Shown piece by piece: positions 1 to 7,591 of a DNA stretch of 10,211 nucleotides. A model generated the notes under the pieces. That model made no database searches. It had not been told where the DNA came from and saw nothing but the letters and a program-made list of their open reading frames with translations. Every line of letters begins with the position of its first letter. Position 1 is the stretch's first letter. The stretch comes from Conidiobolus incongruus B7586 (lineage: Eukaryota > Entomophthoromycota > Entomophthoromycetes > Entomophthorales > Conidiobolaceae), in assembly GCA_000697335.1 (NCBI GenBank), contig JNEM01009163.1, positions 1 to 10,211 of the forward strand, given 5' to 3'. Made by a program: the position numbers and the translations under genes.

Positions 1-2340
1 TATTTAAAAATAAAAATAAAATTAAATATATTAAATTATCTATTAAAATTATTAATCTATTCTTAATTTGGAGAAAAATATTTTTAATAATAAGGTATAT
101 TAATGGCATAATTAATATAAGTATTCAAATTTTAATTATATTTATTTTTCAAACTATTTTATTTTAAAAACAATTTTCATATGATTTAGTTATTAATAAT
201 TTAAATATATCTATTTTTGAATATTTCAGCATTATTAAATTAATACAGATATAATAATTATCAATATGGAATAGATTTTAATAAGAAAACTGTTACTTAA
301 TAATTTAAACTAATTATTGATACAAAATTATATAGAAATACTAAAACTCTGTGAATTTATATGGACTATACTAACTTTTGTATTTAATACAAGTCTACAA
401 ATTGATTTTATATGGTTTATAAGTTATTAAAATATACACTCTTTAATGCCTCTAATTATGTGATATGAAAAACTATTTTCTTATAATTATAAAAATATCT
501 TTAATTTGAATTCAATAAATTCAAAGTAAAATAAAATTTTATTCAGCAAATTTTAATAACAGAACAAATAAAGAATGTATTGATCAAATTATAAGTATTA
601 ATTTTTATTCACAAAAAGACTTTTGGTAAATATAGAATAACTCGATTTCTCAACGTTAGGATATATTATTAAATTGAATAAAATTCATAATGAAAATATC
701 AAGGGCTTTATTAATATTTGGTATTAAATATTAATTCAATATGTTTTCAAAATTTCATTTTGTTACTATTTTACATTATATTTAATATAACTTGATTCAT
801 TAAAAAGCATTAAAATTTCATAATTTTAAAAAGTTTCTCAATTGTGATAAAATGAATTCAAATATTTAAATAGATTGAGTGAGTATTTTTTTGACGTAAT
901 TGAGGTAATAATTTAATAGAATAACTATTGAGTATATATTAAAAACCTTCCAAAGTTTTTATATTAATAAGAGCTACATTTCAATTAATTTGATTAAAAA
1001 CATTCCAAAGAATTTTGAAAAATTTTCTTCAATGATTAAAATGTCTTTAATTATAATTAGAAACTTTATTATGTTTTGATTTCTATGTTAATTAAAGTAA
1101 ATTTAAATTTAGTTAATTTCAATTAGAAAAATATATTTGTGTTTATTTAATAATGAAAATTTAAATATTTCTTTTAAGAATCCTTTTCTTAAATGAATTT
1201 TAAGTACTACCAATAACAAAAAAGTGCAAAATTTTTAGAAATTCAATATTAAATTAAAATTTTATAAAAAATCAAAATTTATAAAAGAACATGATATAAT
1301 TAATTTTGAAAGAAGATCATTTATACCTTTAATTTTAAAAATAGCTATATTTTTATCAATTTACAAATAATAGTGTACATCAAATATTTTCATAATATTA
1401 AGATTATTAAGTGTTATATTGTTTGACAATATACTTTAATAATAAAATTCTAAATTATCTATATATTTGGAACTCAATCATATATAATATAATTATAAAT
1501 TTTATATGAAATATTTCTTTCATTAACTAGTGTTTGCTACTATCTAAAATATTATAAAATGAAGTATTTTATTATCATGGAAATATATCGAAACAAATGA
1601 AAGACGATATAAAAACATTAGATTTTACAAAATTAATATTATTATTAAATCAAGTATACGATTTAAATATAGAAATCAGCTGTTACTAGATATTACTAAA
1701 AAACTATGACAATATTCAAAAATATCAAGATATTTACTGGAATGAAAAATGTACCTTTAAGTCATAATTCATTTGAATAATATTGACTTATAATTTGTGA
1801 AGCTATCAAAAAATATTAATTTGATTTTGGAAAAATTGCTGAAATATATCAAACAGTTAATAGAAAATGCACATTATATAAAAAAATAATAAAGGTGGAA
1901 TCATATAATGTTAATTGATGCTAATTCATCCTTATAAGTACTGTAAATGAATATTCATAGGATAAGTAACATTAAACAATATTTTATAAATTAAACAAAT
2001 TTAATCATCTTTTACTTAGTTGATTCTCGACTAATACATCAAACAATTAATTAAATAATAATATTCAGTGCCTAAATAATCACAAGATGAAATTTTAAGT
2101 ACCATTAAAAATTTAGTCTCATGTCATTTTACTCCAATATACATTTCTCAATATATGTCACAAAACGATCAACTTCAACCTATACTGCTAAAACTAACCA
2201 TACAGATATAATTCACCGCTTAATAATATAATATGACACAGATGCATTAATAAACCAAATTTGACGCCTATATTATTGATAAAAGTTATATTCCATTAAG
2301 CTTAAAACTTTAGAGAATATGTTAATTGTGAATAGTATGT
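1..2340. other. AT-rich gene-free region
   Basis: This stretch is dominated by A and T with short scattered stops in all frames. I see no open frame of useful length, no recognisable exon flanked by splice sites, no tRNA-like A and B boxes, and no terminal repeats of a mobile element. The only structure I can support is a short direct repeat near 938-1010. It resembles the other spacers of this window in composition, so it is probably ordinary intergenic DNA of an AT-rich genome, perhaps including distal promoter sequence of the gene at 2744. A strongly decayed gene or element could not be recognised by eye here. Confidence 0.6.
938..1010. repeat. Short direct repeat in AT-rich spacer
   Basis: Two 18-base copies, attaaaaaccttccaaag at 938-955 and attaaaaacattccaaag at 993-1010, differ at one position and are separated by 37 bases. 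The shared CTTCC/ATTCC core contains most of the rare C and G bases nearby. The function is unknown. It could be a protein-binding site pair, a small duplication, or chance in a low-complexity background. Confidence 0.5.
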
Positions 2341-2343
2341 TTT

Positions 2344-2439
2344 AATTCGACTTGAGTGACAATGGAATAGTATGCGATACCATGTAATAAATCTTATTGT
2401 GATGCATGGTAATGATTATATCCACCATTGTCTCGAATT
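2344..2439. repeat. Imperfect inverted repeat upstream of secreted-protein gene
   Basis: The left arm carries aattcga (2344-2350), gacaatgg (2358-2365) and taccatg (2378-2384). The right arm carries their complements in mirrored order: catggta (2405-2411), ccattgtc (2425-2432) and cgaatt (2434-2439). The arms surround a 20-base loop that itself contains aataa/ttatt. The middle of the arms is poorly paired, so the structure is degenerate. It lies about 300 bases before the start codon of the gene at 2744, in DNA less AT-rich than its surroundings. It may be a symmetric regulatory element or a remnant of a small hairpin-type repeat. Confidence 0.5.
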
Positions 2440-2451
2440 CGATTGAATGAC
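2344..2451. repeat. Direct repeat AATTCGA(C)TTGARTGAC
   Basis: AATTCGACTTGAGTGAC at 2344-2360 recurs as AATTCGATTGAATGAC at 2436-2451, with one base missing and one base changed. The two copies are about 92 bases apart and overlap the ends of the inverted repeat, so the same motif family appears in both orientations. This suggests repeated binding sites upstream of the secreted-protein gene. It is an observation from sequence only. Confidence 0.5.
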
Positions 2452-2649
2452 TTGTAAAATGTGGGCAATACCTCAATCCTCAATAATTTCGAGTTCCTTA
2501 TTTGGGAAATGATATGAGGTGTATTTTAATTTTTAAGGTTTTCGTGAGGAAAATAGGCAACTGGCAATTTGAAATAATTAAAGCATCTATTCCAGTTTAC
2601 CGCCAATTGTGGTTCGATGGTATATTGGATGTGATCAGGATTCTTTTGG

Positions 2650-2657
2650 TATAAATA
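2650..2657 (+). promoter_or_regulatory. TATA box of secreted-protein gene
   Basis: TATAAATA lies 87 bases before the ATG at 2744, preceded by a relatively GC-containing stretch. If transcription starts about 30-40 bases downstream, the leader would be roughly 50-60 bases long. The actin gene of this window has the same octamer on the other strand at a similar distance from its ATG, which supports the call. Confidence 0.65.
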
Positions 2658-2743
2658 ATCTGAGTGCAATAATATTGAGGATTAACTCAAGTAATATCAT
2701 TAGTTCAATAATTTAATATCTGCTTAACTTTAATTTTGTCAAT

Positions 2744-3418
2744 ATGGTCCAATTCAAGTCTGTCATCCTTCCCCTTATCTTATCCAACATCATCATCGCT
2801 CAAAACATGGATCTTGACAAATTGAGGGAAGGTTTAAAGAATGTACCCTCTGATGTTCAAAACGCCTTCAAGGATAGCATCAGCGCCAAAGTTCAGGCAG
2901 CTCAAGCAGCTGATGCACCTGCTCCCACTACTACTGGAAAGGTTGAAGTCTCTAGCATGAAAGATGATGGTCCCAATCCCAAACCCGCTAAGGATGATAA
3001 AGATACTAAAAATTCAACCGATGCTAAGGATACTAAAGATGCTAAGGATGCCTCAGCTACTCAAGGTTCAACTGATGCCCAATCCACCGATAAGGCTGAA
3101 GCTGGTAAGAAAGAAGGTTCATCTACTAGTGATGACAAACACAAAGAAGGTGATGGGCACGATCATGCCTCTGATAAATCTGTCTCCACCGGTATTTCAG
3201 GTGGTAGCTCCAATTCTACCTCAGGCGGCAGCACCAACTCTACTTCAGCATCAACCAAAGGTAACAGCACTGTAGCTTCTGGAACCAAATCCAGCTCCTC
3301 AGGAAAGGCCTCTGCTACTGTCACCTTCTCTGACAGTGGAGATTTCCAAGCCTACAGCCAAATGTCATTTGTATTTTTAACAGCTACAACCGGGTTGTTA
3401 ACTTATTTAATGCAATAA
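2744..3418 (+). CDS. Predicted secreted, GPI-anchored Ser/Thr/Lys/Asp-rich protein
   Basis: An intronless frame of 224 residues that I do not recognise as a known family. Residues 1-19 form a classic signal peptide: a short N-terminus with Lys5, a hydrophobic core, then small residues before Gln20. Residues 21-55 could form a charged amphipathic helix. Residues 72-145 are rich in Lys and Asp, with KD-type repeats and a His cluster (residues 133-141). Residues 146-195 are Ser/Thr/Gly-rich. NST sequons occur at Asn90, Asn157, Asn165 and Asn174. The last 18 or so residues are hydrophobic and follow a small-residue segment (SDSGD, 196-200), as in GPI-anchor signals. I infer an O- and N-glycosylated wall or plasma-membrane surface protein. 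The ATG sits just before the signal peptide and downstream of a TATA box. Alternatives are a soluble secreted protein or one held by a C-terminal membrane segment. That it is a real gene is likely; its role is unknown. Confidence 0.8.
   Translation: MVQFKSVILPLILSNIIIAQNMDLDKLREGLKNVPSDVQNAFKDSISAKVQAAQAADAPAPTTTGKVEVSSMKDDGPNPKPAKDDKDTKNSTDAKDTKDAKDASATQGSTDAQSTDKAEAGKKEGSSTSDDKHKEGDGHDHASDKSVSTGISGGSSNSTSGGSTNSTSASTKGNSTVASGTKSSSSGKASATVTFSDSGDFQAYSQMSFVFLTATTGLLTYLMQ
2987..3049 (+). repeat. In-frame Lys/Asp repeat tract in secreted protein
   Basis: The codon string GCTAAGGAT (Ala-Lys-Asp) occurs identically at 2987-2995, 3023-3031 and 3041-3049, with related AAAGAT and ACTAAA units between. 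Identical codons rather than only identical residues suggest recent slippage or unequal exchange. The tract encodes residues 82-102, a hydrophilic and probably disordered part of the predicted surface protein. Confidence 0.65.
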
Positions 3419-3464
3419 TTAATATATTTTTTTTTCATATTTCATAATTTTTATTATTAATAAA

Positions 3465-3470
3465 AATAAA
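3465..3470 (+). terminator. Candidate polyadenylation signal of secreted-protein gene
   Basis: AATAAA lies about 47 bases after the TAA stop, in an A/T-rich stretch beginning with a T run. The position suits a fungal 3' end signal. Because the spacer is so AT-rich, chance occurrence is quite possible. Confidence 0.4.
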
Positions 3471-4124
3471 TTTTTTAAAATTTTTAAATTATCATTAAAT
3501 TTAATTCATTTTAATTGAATTTTTTTTAATATTATTAAAATTATTATTTCTAGTAATATTATTTTATTACATTGTTTGTTTAATCCTTTATACTCTCTCT
3601 CTTAAAAATTAAGATTTAACTATATTAGTTTTTAATATAATCACTAATATAAGTGTATTATTGATAATTAAATATTAATTATTGATCAAATTTTACAACT
3701 TTGAAAAATTTATATCCTGTTTTATGTAATACTGAATAAACTTTAATAATTGAATGAAATAGACTAATAGAATGATGTCAGACTAAAATTTATTATTAGT
3801 TATGTATTAAAAATGTTAAATTTTTCATCAGGTTATATTAATGGCGGTATATCATAATTAAAAGGCAAGTGAAATCAGATTCGATATAAATTTAAATGAA
3901 TATAAACAGGTATAGTAAAGAATTAACAATAATTAACCATATAACATGCTGATACAAATGATATTAAGATTCAAGAGATTACTAGAGCACATTGACCTGG
4001 TATCAAAAAAGGGAAAGGTACTTGATGCGATCAAATAAAAATCAGATAATATGTTTATAATATTCAATTTAGAGAAATATCATAATATATTAGGGTTGCT
4101 ATACACAAAGTGATGATGTAGAAA

Positions 4125-4140
4125 GATGGATAGATAGATA
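4125..4140. repeat. Short GATA microsatellite
   Basis: GATGGATAGATAGATA is a four-unit tetranucleotide run with one variant unit. It lies in the spacer downstream of actin. It is too short to imply a function, though GATA factors could bind such sites. Confidence 0.6.
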
Positions 4141-4317
4141 TTATATGTTGAAAGCATTATAGGAATGATGTAAGAAAATTGTAAAGAATTTAGGTTGAAT
4201 AAAAAATTAATATTAAAGAGAAAGAAGATTTAATATATAAAAGTACCTTTACTACACTCAATTTTAATGTAATTGGCGAAGAAATGATAGTTAATATGGC
4301 AAATTAGAGAAAAGAGA

Positions 4318-5702
4318 TTAGAAGCACTTGCGGTGGACAATGGAGGGACCAGCTTCGTCGTATTCTTGTTTGGAGATCCAGAGTTGTTGGAAAGTGGTGA
4401 GGGAAGCCAAAATGGAACCACCGATCCAGACGGAGTATTTACGTTCAGGAGGAGCAACGATCTTGATCTTCATGGAAGAAGGAGCAAGAGCAGTGATTTC
4501 CTTTTGCATACGGTCAGCAATACCAGGGTACATAGTGGTACCACCAGACATGACAATGTTTTGGTACAAGTCCTTACGGATATCGACATCACACTTCATG
4601 ATGGAATTGTAGGTGGTTTCGTGAATACCAACAGCTTCCAAACCAAGGAAGGAAGGTTGGAAAAGAGCTTCGGGAGCTTGGAAACGCTCAGCACCAACGG
4701 TGATAATTTGACCGTCAGGAAGTTCATAGCTCTTTTCAACACTGCTGGTAGCTTCAGCAGTGTTTAATTCTTGTTCATAGTCAAGAGCAACATAACATAA
4801 TTTTTCTTTGATGTCACGAACGATTTCACGTTCAGCAGAAGTAGTGAAAGAGTGACCACGTTCAGTTAAGAGTTTGGTAAGACGATCAGTGATATCACGA
4901 CCAGCCAAGTCGAGACGAAGGATAGCATGAGGAAGAGCGTAACCTTCGTAAATGGGGACGGTGTGAGTGACACCATCACCAGAATCTAAAACGATACCAG
5001 TAGTACGACCGGAAGCGTAAAGAGAAAGGACGGCTTGAATAGCGACGTAGAAAGCGGGAACGTTGAAAGTTTCGAAGAGAATTTGGGTCATCTTTTCACG
5101 GTTAGATTTGGGGTTATGGGGAGCTTCAGTTAAAAGGGCAGGATGTTCTTCGGGAGCGACACGAAGTTCGTTGTAGAAAGTGTGATGCCAAATCTTTTCC
5201 ATATCATCCCAGTTGGTAACAATACCGTGTTCAATGGGGTATTTAAGAGTAAGGATACCTCTCTTAGATTGAGCTTCATCACCGACGTAAGAGTCCTTTT
5301 GACCCATACCAACCATAATACCTCTATGACGGGGACGACCGACAATAGAAGGGAAAACCTATAATAACAGGGATTAGAATTGATGGAAAAAAAATTAAAG
5401 ATGGAGTAGGATAAAATATCTAATATATTGAGATGAAGTACTTACAGCACGGGGGGCATCATCACCACCGAAACCGGCCTTACACATTCCGGATCCGTTA
5501 TCAATAACCAACTATAAAGAAAAGGGAAGATTAGTAAACACATCAGAACTTACGAAAGCAAGTGAATAGAGGCTATATTTCTACTGATTGAACCATCACT
5601 TGAAAATAAGATCTCAATCAGTGGAAAGAAGACAACTAGTATAGACTAGAAAGGTTAAGTGAGAGTTGAAAGTGTACTTACAGCAGCGACTTCGTCTTCC
5701 AT
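4318..5702 (-). CDS. ACT1: Actin, three exons, complete
   Basis: Encodes conventional actin, the ATP-binding subunit of filaments used in endocytic patches, cables and cytokinesis. Exons on the minus strand are 5702-5682, 5511-5446 and 5358-4318. Joined they give exactly 375 residues, the usual length, from an acidic MEDE start to the C-terminal KCF. Visible landmarks are the phosphate loop DNGSG (11-15), the D-loop with Met44 and Met47, His73 in YPIEHG, the second nucleotide loop DSGDGVTH (154-161) and the late [10 protein letters not shown] stretch. Both introns are phase 0, after Ala7 and Ala29, with GTAAGT donors. Codons are strongly biased (GGT, GCT, AAG, TTC, CCA), as in highly expressed genes. 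Two unusual residues are Gly22, where Ala is usual, and Arg41, where Gln or His is usual. The gene lies head to head with SLA2. The identification is certain. Confidence 0.98.
5359..5445 (-). other. Actin intron 2
   Basis: This 87-base phase-0 intron between Ala29 and Val30 has donor GTAAGTACTT and acceptor TATTATAG. Removing it joins PRA to [11 protein letters not shown], the invariant order in actins, which fixes both boundaries. Confidence 0.95.
5512..5681 (-). other. Actin intron 1
   Basis: This 170-base phase-0 intron begins GTAAGTACAC after codon 7 and ends CTTTATAG. A branch site TACTAAT lies at 5530-5536, about 20 bases before the acceptor. It is two to three times longer than every other intron in the window. 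It contains a 9-bp perfect inverted repeat (5583-5591 with 5614-5622) and a second GTAAGT donor motif at 5548-5553. Retaining the segment before that second donor would add an in-frame stop nine codons after Ala7, so splicing there would not make actin. Confidence 0.92.
5583..5622. repeat. Inverted repeat inside actin intron 1
   Basis: ACTGATTGA (5583-5591) and TCAATCAGT (5614-5622) are perfect complements separated by 22 bases. One wobble pair and one further pair can extend the stem outwards to 5581/5624. In the pre-mRNA it would form a hairpin between the true donor and the second donor motif. The role is unknown; possibilities are a splicing regulator or a transcription-factor site pair. 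Confidence 0.6.
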
Positions 5703-5769
5703 AGTAGATAATTAGATTTACAATCAAACAATTAGATAATCAAAAGAAGAGAGCTGGACACTGACTAAC

Positions 5770-5777
5770 TATTTATA
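5770..5777 (-). promoter_or_regulatory. TATA box of actin gene
   Basis: On the minus strand this reads TATAAATA, about 68 bases before the actin ATG, the same octamer as at 2650. A start 30 bases downstream would give a leader of about 40 bases. Further upstream the minus strand carries CCAAT motifs (plus-strand ATTGG near 5940 and 5967), which could bind a fungal CCAAT-binding complex. Confidence 0.7.
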
Positions 5778-6852
5778 TTTTATTGAAAAAGTCCCAAATT
5801 TTTTTTAAATATTCAGTAAATTCTATTAACTTCCTACACCCAATTTGGTCATGAATTTGTGATATTCCAATTTTAAATTTGATTTCTTGAATTGAATCCA
5901 TAATATTTAATTTTACGTTGAAATCAAAGTTCAATTTTATTGGATAATGATATTTATAATCGATGTTTATTGGTGTAAGCTTAATTCTTGATCCAATGAT
6001 TATTTTAGATTTAGGGAATGCCAATCATAAGAATCATTAAAATATCTTGGGAAATATATTGATATTATTGGTTAAGAGACACTAAGAAAACCAAGCAATT
6101 GGCTACTTTCATCTCCAAGAATTCAATTTTATGACGTAAATTCAAATTCATACAGATGAATCATAGATGAATAATAAGTCAAATTTAAATTCCTTATATT
6201 AAGTAAGCTAAGATAAATTAATCAAAGGAATAAATATATAATAAGATATACTAGTATTTAATGATTCTTATATATTTTCAATCAATTACAACTTGGCAAT
6301 ATTATTATATATCTAATAAGAAAAACATTTTTGCTTTCAAATTTATTATCTGGGCAAATACATCCACCAATCAAATTGAATCACATCAAATCTCATAAGC
6401 CAATATTTCCATTTTTTAAATCAAGTGTAAAAATATTATAAAAAATAATTCAATTGAATTTCCAATATAATGAGTAAATTTAAGTATATAAATCTACGCA
6501 GTATTTTAACATTTAACCAATTCCTAATAAATGGCTAAAAATGATATTATTCCTAGGTATTATGACTGTGAATTTGAAATTTGAGAATAATAGAATAATG
6601 ATAATTTGCTATTATTTAAATCAATTTAACCTTATTCAATTTATCAAATTGTTGATAATTTAAGTTGAAGCTTAGTATTTTAAGTTGATTAATCGATTTA
6701 TAATCAAATAATTATTTATAAATTACAGATGGATAGTAATATATGATTAATTCTTGATCTTAATAATATATTTAATAAAAGTAATTTACTTCATGTGGCA
6801 AACTTTTTTTAATAATCTTAATTTAAAATAAATATTTTCCAATTTAATTGGT

Positions 6853-6913
6853 TTAACACCACATTAATAGAACTGAAATTAACACTTTGACTTTAGTGTG
6901 TATTTAGTGTTAA
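6853..6913. repeat. Cluster of TTAACAC / GTGTTAA motifs
   Basis: TTAACAC occurs at 6853-6859 and 6879-6885, and its complement GTGTTAA at 6907-6913. The last two sit in TTAACACT (6879-6886) and AGTGTTAA (6906-6913), a perfect 8-bp inverted repeat with a 19-base spacer that also holds an extra AGTGTGTA (6895-6902). These are among the few GC-containing words in the region. I infer a protein-binding cluster in the shared promoter region, with the factor unknown. Confidence 0.5.
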
Positions 6914-7026
6914 CTGAATTAGTGAGTACATTTCAAAAAATACTAAATTATTATTAGAAAGTGATATTAATGATGATAAATCCTTTTATTGTTAAACTTA
7001 GTTGATCGTATTTAATCGCTTTTGTT

Positions 7027-7041
7027 ATTGATTAAATCAAT
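7027..7041. repeat. Palindrome ATTGATT-A-AATCAAT
   Basis: A perfect 7-bp inverted repeat around one central base. The TGAT/ATCA halves resemble a paired homeodomain-type site. It lies 550 bases before the SLA2 start. In such AT-rich DNA a chance palindrome of this size is plausible. Confidence 0.4.
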
Positions 7042-7374
7042 ATTAATAAACTCCATTTGATAAGATATTGAGAGTAATAACTCTATTAATATTCGGAAGA
7101 TATAAGATTAAAACATTAAATTTTCATATAAATGGTAAATTTAAATGAAAATTTCAACAATGACAAAATATTTTATTTAAATAATTATTACTATCTTGGA
7201 GTTCTTGGATTTCTATCTTTCAAATATAATTTAAGTTGTAATGCCAATATTTATTTATGTTGAATTAAAAATACTCAAATCCGTAATTTCATTGTTGGGT
7301 TGATCTGGTTTGAATTGATTTAAGGATTACTTCATCCTTAAATAGTTGTTCACAATAAGTGACAGTCCCATAAA

Positions 7375-7384
7375 TATATAAAAG
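7375..7384 (+). promoter_or_regulatory. Candidate TATA box of SLA2
   Basis: TATATAAAAG lies 208 bases before the SLA2 ATG, just after a short, more GC-containing stretch (7280-7370) with a small inverted repeat AAGGAT/ATCCTT. The distance is longer than for the other two genes, so the leader would be about 170 bases. Other A/T-rich words nearer the ATG could serve instead. Confidence 0.35.
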
Positions 7385-7591
7385 ACTTAAATAACTTTGA
7401 TTAATTATTGAATGTGTAATCTAATCCAAATTTATTCAATAATCTGTTTACATCTTAATTACTTAATAAATCAAATTAATTTATAATTTTAATATATATT
7501 CTTATTGATTAAGGTATTCATTATTCATTTATTAACATAAATAATATGATATTTAATTTTGAAATTAAAATAGTGTTTAGTATTATAAACG

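Larger units (their letters stand above)
3419..4317. other. Convergent 3' spacer
   Basis: This spacer separates the ends of the secreted-protein gene and the actin gene, so it should hold both 3' untranslated regions. The first 400 bases are very AT-rich, with T runs and a short CT run near 3593-3601. About 3830-4200 is somewhat less AT-rich but has no supportable open frame. A GATA-type microsatellite lies at 4125-4140. I see no AATAAA on the minus strand immediately after the actin stop, so that polyadenylation signal is not placed. Confidence 0.55.
5703..7591. promoter_or_regulatory. Divergent actin/SLA2 intergenic region
   Basis: This 1.9 kb spacer lies between the start codons of actin (leftward) and SLA2 (rightward), so both promoters must be in it. 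The actin-proximal end has a good TATA box. The SLA2 side has a candidate TATATAAAAG 208 bases before its ATG. A cluster of TTAACAC half-sites (6853-6913) and a palindrome (7027-7041) lie nearer SLA2. A minus-strand open stretch at 5773-6024 has no ATG at its head and overlaps the actin TATA box, so I do not call it a gene. Nothing else is recognisable. Confidence 0.65.

Noticed and set aside
1681-1940. Possible decayed gene or transposon in the left spacer
   Set aside because: A few codon-like stretches can be read, but there are frequent stops in every frame, no recognisable motif and no terminal repeats.
2611-2620. GGTTCGATGG as a tRNA B box
   Set aside because: There is no matching A box or acceptor-stem pairing at tRNA distance.
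2964-3275. Second plus-strand frame of 103 codons inside the secreted-protein gene
   Set aside because: It has low-complexity Pro/Leu/Met composition expected from the shifted frame of the Lys/Asp/Ser-rich gene, and no start context of its own.
4110-4116. GTGATGA as a possible snoRNA C box
   Set aside because: There is no CTGA D box at a suitable distance downstream and no closing terminal stem.
4328-4767. Plus-strand open frames antisense to the last actin exon
   Set aside because: They are mirror frames created by the codon bias of actin and have no independent promoter or family resemblance.
5540-5610. C/D-type snoRNA in actin intron 1
   Set aside because: A GTGATGG word and a later CTGA exist on the minus strand, but the C box is imperfect and no terminal stem closes the pair.
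5773-6024. Minus-strand open stretch of 83 codons upstream of actin
   Set aside because: It begins at TTG directly after a TGA and has no ATG until codon 42. It overlaps the actin TATA box and has no acceptor at its head that would make it an exon.
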